NCBI GenBank assembly: GCA_016177555.1
Contig: JACOVB010000153.1
Location: 1 to 8,188, forward strand
DNA from: Candidatus Rokuibacteriota bacterium
Lineage (GTDB): Bacteria > Methylomirabilota > Methylomirabilia > Rokubacteriales > CSP1-6
Direction: 5' to 3'
Length of the DNA: 8,188 bases
The translations under genes and the position numbers were made by a program. This document shows positions 1 to 5,723 of this stretch, piece by piece; within the stretch, counting starts at the first letter, position 1, and each line of letters opens with the position of its first letter. The notes under the pieces are model-generated. The model was given only the letters and a program-made list of their open reading frames with translations. It was not told where the DNA came from and did no database searches.

Positions 1-377
1 GACAGGCGCTGCTCGACAAGGTGCATGCGAGCTTCCCCGTGCTTCGCGAGCGCCGCAGCCAGGCGGGCGGCACGCTCTCGGGCGGAGAGCAGCAGATGCT
101 CGCGATCGCCCGCGCGATGATGCTGGAGCCGCGGATCATCCTCCTCGACGAGCCGACGGAGGGGCTGATGCCGCGCATGGTCGGCCAGATCCGCGAGATC
201 ATCACGCTGCTCCACCAGGACAGCGTGGCGATCCTGCTGGTCGAGCAGAACGTTCCGCTCACCCTGGACGTCAGCGATCGCGTCTACATCATGGAGAAGG
301 GTCTGGTCCGCCACCACGCCACGGCCGCCGAGCTGCGGGCCGACCACGCCGTGATCCACCAGTACCTGGGGGTGTAG
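1..377 (+). CDS. livF: LivF-type ABC transporter ATP-binding protein, C-terminal part (5' end outside window)
   Basis: This is the C-terminal half of an ATPase that powers import of branched-chain amino acids or related amides at the inner face of the membrane. The frame is open from the window edge (first complete codon at 3), so the true start and Walker A lie upstream. The GTG at 21 is internal. Visible motifs are the ABC signature LSGGEQQ (75-95), a Walker B strand IILLDEP with Asp at 147-149 and catalytic Glu at 150-152, and the LVEQN segment (237-251). In LivF proteins LVEQN replaces the usual switch histidine, and this separates LivF from LivG, which keeps an H. The text between FPVLRERR and the signature is also LivF-like. 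The stop at 375-377 is two bases before the next start, so the gene is cotranscribed with livH. The substrate cannot be told from the ATPase, and it could serve urea, amide or aromatic-acid import. Confidence 0.9.
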   Translation, partial: QALLDKVHASFPVLRERRSQAGGTLSGGEQQMLAIARAMMLEPRIILLDEPTEGLMPRMVGQIREIITLLHQDSVAILLVEQNVPLTLDVSDRVYIMEKGLVRHHATAAELRADHAVIHQYLGV

Positions 378-379
378 GC

Positions 380-1252
380 GTGAGCATTCCCCTCGACCAG
401 ATCCTCATCCAGACGGTCAACGGGCTCGTCAACGGGATGATCCTCGCGCTCGTCGCCTCAGGGCTGACGCTCATCTTCGGGATCATGGACGTGGTCAACT
501 TCGCCCACGGAGACCTCGTGATGCTCGGCGGATTCACGGGCGCGGTGACCATCGCGGCCACGGGAAATTTCTGGCTCGCCCTCCTCGTCGCCGTGCTCAT
601 CATCGCGGTGTTCGGCGCCGTGCTCCAGGCGACGACGCTGCGCCCGCTGCTGGGCCGCGATCCCCTCACCACCATCCTCGCCACCTTCGGCATCTCGCTC
701 GTGCTCCAGAAGTACGCGCTCTGGCAGTGGGGACCGTCGGCGCGCAGGATCCAGGAGCCCCTCACCGGCCAGTTCCAGCTCTTCTACCTGCAGTACCCGT
801 GGTACCGGGTGCTCACCGCCGTCCTCTCGGCGGCCATCATCGGCGGTTTCTGGCTCTTTCTCAGATACGGCAAGTACGGCATCTGGATCCGCGCCACCAT
901 GCAGGACCGCATCATGGCCTCGGCCATGGGCATCCCGGTGCCGTGGGTCCACACCGGCGTCTTCGCCATCGGCGCCGGCATGGCCGCCGCCAGCGGGGTG
1001 CTCTTCGGCCCGCTCGGCGGAGTCACGCAGAACATGGGGCTGGACTTCACGCTGCGGGCCTTCATCGTGGTGGTGGTGGGCGGGATGGGCAATCTCGGCG
1101 GCTCCATCTTCGCCGCGATCTTCATCAGCCTGCTCGAGGCCTACGCCTCCCTGGTCGTGAGCCCGGCCCAGGCGGTGATCGTCTCCTTCGTGGCCCTGAT
1201 CCTCACGCTCCTGTTCCGGCCCACGGGCCTCTTCGTCCCGACGCCGAAGTGA
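380..1252 (+). CDS. livH: Branched-chain amino acid/amide ABC transporter permease LivH
   Basis: This is one of the two membrane subunits of a Liv-type (HAAT) importer and pairs with LivM to form the translocation channel. The protein has 290 residues, the usual length, and is almost entirely hydrophobic with about eight membrane spans. The family motif running from GLTLIFG to VNFAHG is at residues 28-44. A cytoplasmic coupling segment begins near A182-M-G184 and is followed by the conserved GGMGNLGGS at 234-242. The start is GTG at 380, two bases after the livF stop. The G-rich end of livF (GGGGGT) may act as a weak ribosome site, and translational coupling is likely. The protein ends with the typical LivH tail in which FRPTGLF is followed by a short tail. 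The order livF-livH-livM differs from the E. coli livHMGF order but is common elsewhere. Function is secure at family level; the substrate is unknown. Confidence 0.94.
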   Translation: MSIPLDQILIQTVNGLVNGMILALVASGLTLIFGIMDVVNFAHGDLVMLGGFTGAVTIAATGNFWLALLVAVLIIAVFGAVLQATTLRPLLGRDPLTTILATFGISLVLQKYALWQWGPSARRIQEPLTGQFQLFYLQYPWYRVLTAVLSAAIIGGFWLFLRYGKYGIWIRATMQDRIMASAMGIPVPWVHTGVFAIGAGMAAASGVLFGPLGGVTQNMGLDFTLRAFIVVVVGGMGNLGGSIFAAIFISLLEAYASLVVSPAQAVIVSFVALILTLLFRPTGLFVPTPK

Positions 1253-1272
1253 GGACCCCGAAGTGAGGACCC
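1244..1272. repeat. 14-bp perfect tandem duplication at the livH/livM junction
   Basis: CCGAAGTGAGGACC occurs at 1244-1257 and again immediately at 1258-1271, and a 15th base (C) also matches. The first copy spans the last codons and stop of livH. The second lies wholly between the genes and supplies the GAGGA ribosome site for livM. It looks like a recent slippage duplication, since the two copies are identical. Confidence 0.9.
1265..1269 (+). promoter_or_regulatory. Ribosome binding site of livM (GAGGA)
   Basis: GAGGA ends four bases before the livM ATG at 1274. This copy of the site lies in the second unit of the 14-bp duplication. The identical GAGGA in the first unit (1251-1255) overlaps the livH stop and is 18 bases from the ATG, too far to serve. 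Confidence 0.65.
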
Positions 1273-1273
1273 A

Positions 1274-2230
1274 ATGATCGCCCGCCGTTCGCCCGCCGCC
1301 TACTGGACCGGCTTCGCCGTCGTGCTGGCCCTGCTGGCCATCGCCCCTCTCGTGTTGCCTGAGTTCTGGCGACGCTTCGTCACCGAGATCCTGATCTGGG
1401 GCCTGCTGGCCATGTCCTCGGACATCCTGATCGGCTACACGGGCATGATCTCCTTCGGCCACTCGGTCTTCTTCGGGCTGGGCATATACGGGGCGGCCGC
1501 CGCCCTCCTTTCCGTCACGCCACCCAACCTGTGGCTGGCGCTCCTCTACGGGCTGACGGCTGCCGGTACGGCCGCCGTCTTCGTGGCCTACTTCTCCACG
1601 CGGCTGCGCGACATCTACTTCGCCATCACGACGCTCGTCTTCTCCCAGATCTTCTACGTCATCATCTTCACGTGGACCGCGGTCACGGGCGGCGAGAATG
1701 GGCTGACCTTCGCCCAGCCGTCGCTCTCTCTCCCCGGCCTCGGGGCGGCGCGCTTCACCCCGGAGACCCTTCACTGGTTCGTGCTCGGGGTCGTGACCCT
1801 CTCGTACCTGCTCCTCAGGCGCATCACCCAGTCGCCGTTCGGGATGGTGCTGCAGTCCATCCGCGAGAACGAGCCGCGGACCCGGGCCATCGGCTACGCC
1901 GTGGAGCGCTACAAGATCGTGGCGGTCATGCTCTCGGGGCTCTTCGCGGGCCTGGCCGGCGTCCTCTATGCGGTCCAGAACAAGTTCGCGGCGCCCGACT
2001 TCGTCTTCTTCCTCGTCTCGGGCGAGGTCGTGATCTTCAACGTCATGGGCGGCATGGGCACGCTGGTGGGGCCGGTGGCGGGCGCGGCCTTCTTCCTGCT
2101 GCTGCGCGAGGGCATCTCCCGCTACTGGACCGAGTACTACCTCATCCCCGTGGGCATCATTTTCACCGCGATGGTGATCTTCATGCCCCAGGGCCTCCTC
2201 GGCTTCGCCAGGCGCCGGCTGAACGAGTAG
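1274..2230 (+). CDS. livM: Branched-chain amino acid/amide ABC transporter permease LivM
   Basis: This is the second membrane subunit of the Liv-type importer and partners LivH. The 318-residue protein has a first hydrophobic span at about residues 12-29 and then the LivM hallmark GYTGMISFGHSVFFG at residues 54-68. The coupling region RTRAIGY is at 202-208, and GGMGTLVGP at 259-267 is the counterpart of the LivH GGMGNLGGS. The position before the hallmark that is often Asn is Asp here (D50), a change I believe occurs in other members. The ATG at 1274 is preceded by GAGGA at good spacing. It is the last transporter gene, and no substrate-binding protein follows it, so that gene must lie upstream or elsewhere. 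At about 318 residues it is a normal modern LivM without the long N-terminal extension of the E. coli protein. Confidence 0.94.
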   Translation: MIARRSPAAYWTGFAVVLALLAIAPLVLPEFWRRFVTEILIWGLLAMSSDILIGYTGMISFGHSVFFGLGIYGAAAALLSVTPPNLWLALLYGLTAAGTAAVFVAYFSTRLRDIYFAITTLVFSQIFYVIIFTWTAVTGGENGLTFAQPSLSLPGLGAARFTPETLHWFVLGVVTLSYLLLRRITQSPFGMVLQSIRENEPRTRAIGYAVERYKIVAVMLSGLFAGLAGVLYAVQNKFAAPDFVFFLVSGEVVIFNVMGGMGTLVGPVAGAAFFLLLREGISRYWTEYYLIPVGIIFTAMVIFMPQGLLGFARRRLNE

Positions 2231-2363
2231 CGCCGGGCCGACTCGCTTTGCCCTGGCTCGCTCACCCTCGCCCGAGTCCGGATATTCACGAGCAGGCCTC
2301 ACCCCGAGGGTGTATCACTTCCGAGGCGTTGACCCCTCCCGGTGCGCGCCCGACACTGACCCC

Positions 2364-3881
2364 GTGCTCGCGCGCGTAACCTCCGCGTCACTTCAGGGGA
2401 TCCAGGCCGTCGTCGTCTCGGTGGAGGTCGACGTCGCCTCGGGCCTGCCGTCCTTCACGACGGTGGGGCTGCCGGATTCCACCGTGCGCGAGAGCCGCGA
2501 CCGCATCCGCGCGGCCATCCACAATGCGGGCTTCAGCTTCCCCGTGGACCGCATCACGGTGAGCCTGGCGCCCGCCGATCTGCGCAAGGAGGGCCCGGCC
2601 TTCGACCTGCCGATGGCGGTGGCCATCCTCGCCGCCACGGGAGTCGTGAAGCCGGACCTGCTCGAGCGCGCCGCGCTCCTCGGGGAGCTGTCCCTCGACG
2701 GGCGCGTCCGTCCCGTGCGCGGCGTCCTGCCCGTGGCGCTCCTCTGCCGCCAGGAAAGGATCCCGCTCTTGATGGTGCCCGCCGAGAACGCGCGGGAGGC
2801 CGCAGTGGTCGCGGGACTCCACGTCATCCCGGTGCACTCCATCCACGACACGGTGGAGTATCTCAACGGGGAACGGCCACTCGAGCGGGTGGAGGCGACC
2901 GCAGCGGGGGGCGTCGAGCCCGCGCCCGAGACGATCGACTTCGCCGAGGTGCGCGGTCAGGCCCACGCCAAGCGCGCGCTCGAGATCGCCGCTGCGGGCG
3001 GCCACAACGTCCTGATGATCGGCCCGCCCGGGGCTGGCAAGACCATGCTCGCCCAGCGCCTCGCCACCATCCTCCCGCCGCTGTCGCTGGACGAGGCCAT
3101 CGAGGTGTCGGTGGTCTGGAGCGTGGCGGGGCTCCTGTCGGCCGAGCGCGGACTCGTGGACAGCCGCCCGTTCCGGGCGCCGCACCACACGGTGTCCGGG
3201 TCGGGGCTCATCGGCGGCGGCGGCGCTCCCCATCCGGGCGAGGCGAGCCTGGCGCACCTGGGCGTGCTCTTCCTGGACGAGCTGCCCGAGTTCTCCCGGC
3301 GCGTGCTCGAGTCCCTGCGCCAGCCCCTGGAGGACGGGGTGGTCACGGTCACCCGCGCGGCGGGGAGCGCGTCCTTCCCCGCGCGCTTCCAGCTCGTGGG
3401 CGCGGCGAACCCGTGCCGGCGCGGCTGCCACTCGGTGGAGACCTGCGCGTGCACGCCCGCCGAGCGCGAGCAGTACCTGGGGCGTCTCTCGGGGCCGCTC
3501 CTGGACCGCATCGACCTCCATGTCGAGCTGCCGGCGGTGACCTACGCCGAGCTCGACGCCGACGCCGCCGGCGAGCCGTCGGCGGCCATCCGGCGACGCG
3601 TGGTCGCCGCGCGGGACCGCCAGGCCGCGCGCTTCGCGGGCACCGACGTGCGCGTCAACGCGCGCATGAGCGGGCGACAGACGCGCCTCTTCTGCCGTGT
3701 GCCGGCGGAGGCAGGCCGCTTGCTCGGGCGCGCCGTCTCCCGGCTCGGCCTCTCGGCGCGCGCCTATCACCGCGTCCTCAAGGTCGCGCGGACGGTTGCG
3801 GACCTTGCAAGATGTGAGACGATAGCCGCGGAGCACGTGTCCGAGGCCCTGCAGTATCGGGCGTTCGACCGCTGCCTCTGA
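2364..3881 (+). CDS. comM: ComM/YifB family Mg-chelatase-like AAA+ ATPase
   Basis: ComM proteins are hexameric AAA+ helicases that drive branch migration when incoming DNA is integrated during natural transformation. Family members also occur in non-competent bacteria. From GTG 2364 the protein is 505 residues, the usual family size. It opens with MLARVTSASLQG and the ChlI-like N-domain signature ASGLPSFTTVGLPD. The AAA+ part carries Walker A GPPGAGKT at 220-227, PFRAPHHTVS, GGGGAPHPGEASLAHLG, Walker B LFLDE with D305/E306, a four-cysteine element (C351, C355, C361, C363) and SGPLLDRIDLHVELP. The C-terminal domain ends in ALQYRAFDR. An in-frame GTG at 2310 would add 18 residues unlike the family N-terminus, so I reject it. 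No good ribosome site precedes 2364. The gene lies 133 bp after livM and 21 bp before the hydrolase gene, with which it probably shares a transcript. Confidence 0.93.
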   Translation: MLARVTSASLQGIQAVVVSVEVDVASGLPSFTTVGLPDSTVRESRDRIRAAIHNAGFSFPVDRITVSLAPADLRKEGPAFDLPMAVAILAATGVVKPDLLERAALLGELSLDGRVRPVRGVLPVALLCRQERIPLLMVPAENAREAAVVAGLHVIPVHSIHDTVEYLNGERPLERVEATAAGGVEPAPETIDFAEVRGQAHAKRALEIAAAGGHNVLMIGPPGAGKTMLAQRLATILPPLSLDEAIEVSVVWSVAGLLSAERGLVDSRPFRAPHHTVSGSGLIGGGGAPHPGEASLAHLGVLFLDELPEFSRRVLESLRQPLEDGVVTVTRAAGSASFPARFQLVGAANPCRRGCHSVETCACTPAEREQYLGRLSGPLLDRIDLHVELPAVTYAELDADAAGEPSAAIRRRVVAARDRQAARFAGTDVRVNARMSGRQTRLFCRVPAEAGRLLGRAVSRLGLSARAYHRVLKVARTVADLARCETIAAEHVSEALQYRAFDRCL

Positions 3882-3891
3882 TCTTCTCTCC

Positions 3892-3897
3892 GGGAGG
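3892..3897 (+). promoter_or_regulatory. Ribosome binding site of the isochorismatase-like gene (GGGAGG)
   Basis: GGGAGG ends five bases before the ATG at 3903. It is the strongest plus-strand ribosome site in the window and settles the start of this gene in the short gap after comM. Confidence 0.75.
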
Positions 3898-3902
3898 CCG
3901 TC

Positions 3903-4481
3903 ATGACGAGCGCGCAGAGCCCCCATCCGATGCGGTTCAGCCGGGAGGGCGCGACCCTCCTCGTGGTGGACGTCCAGGAGCGCCTCTTTCCCGCCATGGA
4001 CGCCGACCATCGCGAGGAAGTCATGCGCAACATCAAGGTCCTGGCCACGGCGGCGCGGCGGGTCGGGCTTCCGGTGATCGTGACGGAGCAGTACCCGAAG
4101 GGGCTGGGCCACACGCTGCCGGAGCTCCGGGAGACGCTCCCGCCCGACGTCGAGCCCGTCTCGAAGGTGGCCTTCTCGTGCGCGGCGGTGGAGGGGGTGC
4201 GCGCGCGCCTCCGGGCAGCGGGCACGCGGCAGGTCATCCTGGTGGGCATCGAGGCCCATGTGTGCGTGCTGCTCTCGGCGCTGGATCTCCTGGCCGAGGG
4301 GTACGGGGTCCACGTCGCCGCCGATGCCGTCACCTCGCGCACCCAGGCGAACTGGCGCCTGGCGATGGATCAGCTGCGCCAGGCGGGCGCCGTCGTGACG
4401 AGCAGCGAGACCGTGCTGTTCCAGCTGATGGGCCAGGGTGACACGGACGAGTTTCGCGAGCTGGCCCGGCTGATTCGCTGA
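3903..4481 (+). CDS. Isochorismatase-fold cysteine hydrolase (ISOC1/ISOC2-like subgroup)
   Basis: This is a 192-residue cytoplasmic hydrolase of the isochorismatase/nicotinamidase superfamily. The catalytic triad is readable: Asp23 in LLVVDVQERL, Lys88 in SKVAFSC and the nucleophile Cys121 in GIEAHVCV, which is preceded by the family cis-peptide region. The GIEAHVCVLLSALDLL context, a short VHVAADAVTSRT strand-loop and the C-terminal VLFQLMG segment resemble the ISOC2-like subgroup more than nicotinamidase PncA. The D-x-H metal site of PncA is not evident, and the EQYPKGLGHT loop takes that place. The reaction is therefore not predictable. Amide or ureide hydrolysis is plausible; true isochorismate cleavage is unlikely because no siderophore genes are nearby. 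The start has a strong GGGAGG site. The stop overlaps the ATG of the following gene by one base, so the two are translationally coupled. Confidence 0.88.
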   Translation: MTSAQSPHPMRFSREGATLLVVDVQERLFPAMDADHREEVMRNIKVLATAARRVGLPVIVTEQYPKGLGHTLPELRETLPPDVEPVSKVAFSCAAVEGVRARLRAAGTRQVILVGIEAHVCVLLSALDLLAEGYGVHVAADAVTSRTQANWRLAMDQLRQAGAVVTSSETVLFQLMGQGDTDEFRELARLIR

Positions 4482-4912
4482 TGCCGCGCTACTTCGACGT
4501 CCGCTCCACCGTGCTCATCGTGGTGGGGTACGGGATCCTTCCCGAGGAGGAGGACCGGCCCATCGCCTACGAGCTCAAGCGCATCATCGACTCGCGGGGC
4601 GAGGGCACGGAGAGCCGGATCGCCGTGGTGGTCACCGACATGTGGGTGCTGAACCAGGAGATGGCCGACCTCTTCCCCGCCATCGCCGTCGGGGGGCCCG
4701 GCGTCAACGCCTTCGCGGCCCAGATCTACGAGGACCTGCCCGTGGCCTTCACCCGCGATCAGCGGCTCTTCATCCAGATGAACTCGGACGCCGGCAAGCG
4801 GGTGGCGCTCTGGGGCATGGACCAGCCGGCCACCCGCGAGGCCGCGGACCTGTTCGTCAAGGACGGCTTCCTCGACCGCTTCCTCGACCTCGTCTGGCAC
4901 CGCGACCGCTGA
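4481..4912 (+). CDS. Uncharacterised 143-residue alpha/beta protein, coupled to the hydrolase gene
   Basis: I do not recognise this protein. It is soluble, with no signal peptide and no membrane segment. Hydrophobic strands alternate with helices: VLIVVGYG (11-18), RIAVVV (46-51), AIAVGG (67-72), RLFIQM (95-100) and RVALWGM (107-113), which suggests a Rossmann-like fold. A glycine motif VGGPGVN lies at 70-76, and a GMDQPATREAA stretch at 112-122 begins the last helix. I recall a similar pairing, GGP-x-x-N followed by a G..dT..Aa helix, in some archaeal surface-layer and related proteins; this is a memory-based resemblance only. There are no cysteines and no obvious catalytic triad. The start overlaps the hydrolase stop (TGATG) and lacks its own ribosome site, so the product is probably made with the hydrolase and could be its partner. 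It has ordinary high-GC codon use, so I believe it is real. Confidence 0.75.
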   Translation: MPRYFDVRSTVLIVVGYGILPEEEDRPIAYELKRIIDSRGEGTESRIAVVVTDMWVLNQEMADLFPAIAVGGPGVNAFAAQIYEDLPVAFTRDQRLFIQMNSDAGKRVALWGMDQPATREAADLFVKDGFLDRFLDLVWHRDR

Positions 4913-4950
4913 GCCCCCCGCGCCAGCTGACGTGCCCAGTGGAAGTTGGG

Positions 4951-5622
4951 CTAGCGGAGCCTCAGGCCCGTGGGCGGGCGGATATTCGTGTAGGTGACGG
5001 TGCCATCGGGAGCCTCGTGACGGTAGATGACCTGGGAGGCCTCGCCGCCGGCGTGGATCTCGAGGATCCTCCTCACGTACTGCTGCGTCTCCGGGTACGG
5101 TGGGATCCCCCGGTAGTGGGTGACCGCATTTTCGCCCGCATTGTAGGCCGCCAGCGCCAGCGGCAGATTCCCCGGGAAGCGATCCATCAGATGGCGGAGG
5201 TGGCGCACACCCCCCTCGATGTTCTGGCGGGGGTCGAAGGCATCGCGCACGCCGAGCGACGAGGCCGTCTGCGGCATGAGCTGCATCAGTCCCTGGGCCC
5301 CCTTCCGGGACACGGCCGACGGGTTGAAGGCCGACTCCACGCGGATCACGGATTCCACCAGTGCGGAGTCGAGACCGTAGCGAGAGGAGATCTCGCGGAT
5401 GTCCTCCGCGTACTTCCCGGTGGCCCCCTCGGGGAGCCGGAGCCAGCCGGCCAGAGTGCCCGACAAGCCTGGAATGCGCCGGTAGCGTGGGTCCGTGGGG
5501 GCATTGGTGAAGTGGGTCACGCCATCCGGGTCGGTGAGCCGATAGGACGCCGCTGCCGCCACGGACGGCAGCTCGGCTGCGATCAAAAGGACGACCACGC
5601 CCCAGACGAGTGATGTGAGCAC
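4951..5622 (-). CDS. Secreted lytic transglycosylase (SLT family 1) flanked by DUF4124-like motifs
   Basis: This enzyme cleaves the MurNAc-GlcNAc bond of peptidoglycan with formation of 1,6-anhydroMurNAc, acting outside the inner membrane. The 223-residue protein begins with a signal peptide (hydrophobic 5-16, Ala-rich probable cleavage near 22-26, no lipobox cysteine). The SLT domain spans about residues 70-190. Catalytic Glu96 lies in VIRVESAFNP, followed by GAQGLMQLMP (108-117) and LALAAYNAGENAV (155-167). A DUF4124-like motif, Y-R-x-x-x-P-D-G-x-x-x-x-T-N, occurs before it (27-40) and again, slightly altered, after it (200-213). The start is GTG at 5622 with GGAGG four bases upstream; the nearby ATG at 5633 is out of frame. 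The gene lies 101 bp downstream of lon on the same strand, so it may be read through from lon or have its own promoter. Confidence 0.9.
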   Translation of the reverse strand: MLTSLVWGVVVLLIAAELPSVAAAASYRLTDPDGVTHFTNAPTDPRYRRIPGLSGTLAGWLRLPEGATGKYAEDIREISSRYGLDSALVESVIRVESAFNPSAVSRKGAQGLMQLMPQTASSLGVRDAFDPRQNIEGGVRHLRHLMDRFPGNLPLALAAYNAGENAVTHYRGIPPYPETQQYVRRILEIHAGGEASQVIYRHEAPDGTVTYTNIRPPTGLRLR

Positions 5623-5626
5623 GCCG

Positions 5627-5631
5627 CCTCC
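5627..5631 (-). promoter_or_regulatory. Ribosome binding site of the lytic transglycosylase gene (GGAGG)
   Basis: Read on the minus strand, GGAGG ends four bases before the GTG at 5622. It supports that start and the signal peptide that follows from it. Confidence 0.7.
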
Positions 5632-5646
5632 ATACTAAGCGAACCC

Positions 5647-5688
5647 GCCGGTGACCGCCCACCAAGAAAACGGGCACGGGTCGCCGGC
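5647..5688. other. Imperfect GC-rich hairpin between lon and the transglycosylase gene
   Basis: On the plus strand GCCGG (5647-5651), GACC (5653-5656) and GCCC (5657-5660) pair with GGGC (5672-5675), GGTC (5679-5682) and CCGGC (5684-5688). That gives 13 pairs, one internal mismatch, a 3-base bulge (ACG, 5676-5678) and an 11-base loop. No U-run follows on either strand, so it is not a standard intrinsic terminator. On the minus-strand transcript it begins about 35 bases after the lon stop, where an RNA-processing or partial-termination element would sit. The role is inferred only. Confidence 0.4.
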
Positions 5689-5723
5689 AGGAATTTTCGC
5701 CTTGTACTGCACGGAGTTGCGGG

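Noticed and set aside
237..251. Loss of the switch histidine in the LivF ATPase (LVEQN)
   Set aside because: Gln at this place is normal for LivF proteins, so it is a family feature rather than a defect.
458..2302. 614-codon minus-strand open frame opposite livH and livM
   Set aside because: The translation is highly charged and low in hydrophobic residues (rich in E, D, R, H, G), with no domain. It is the antisense shadow of GC-rich codons over two well-recognised permease genes.
2300..2312. CACCC-CGA-GGGTG inverted repeat after livM, as a terminator
   Set aside because: It has only five pairs with a 3-base loop and no T-run after it, so it is expected by chance in such GC-rich sequence.
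2310..2363. Upstream GTG that would extend ComM by 18 residues
   Set aside because: The added residues do not resemble the ComM N-terminus, which matches exactly from GTG 2364 (MLARV...), and no ribosome site precedes either codon.
2388..4313. 641-codon minus-strand open frame opposite comM and the hydrolase
   Set aside because: It has the same antisense composition artefact and runs across two real genes and their junction.
4934..4951. GCCCA/TGGGC inverted repeat in the convergent gap, as a two-way terminator
   Set aside because: A five-pair stem with an eight-base loop and no T-run on either side is too weak to call.
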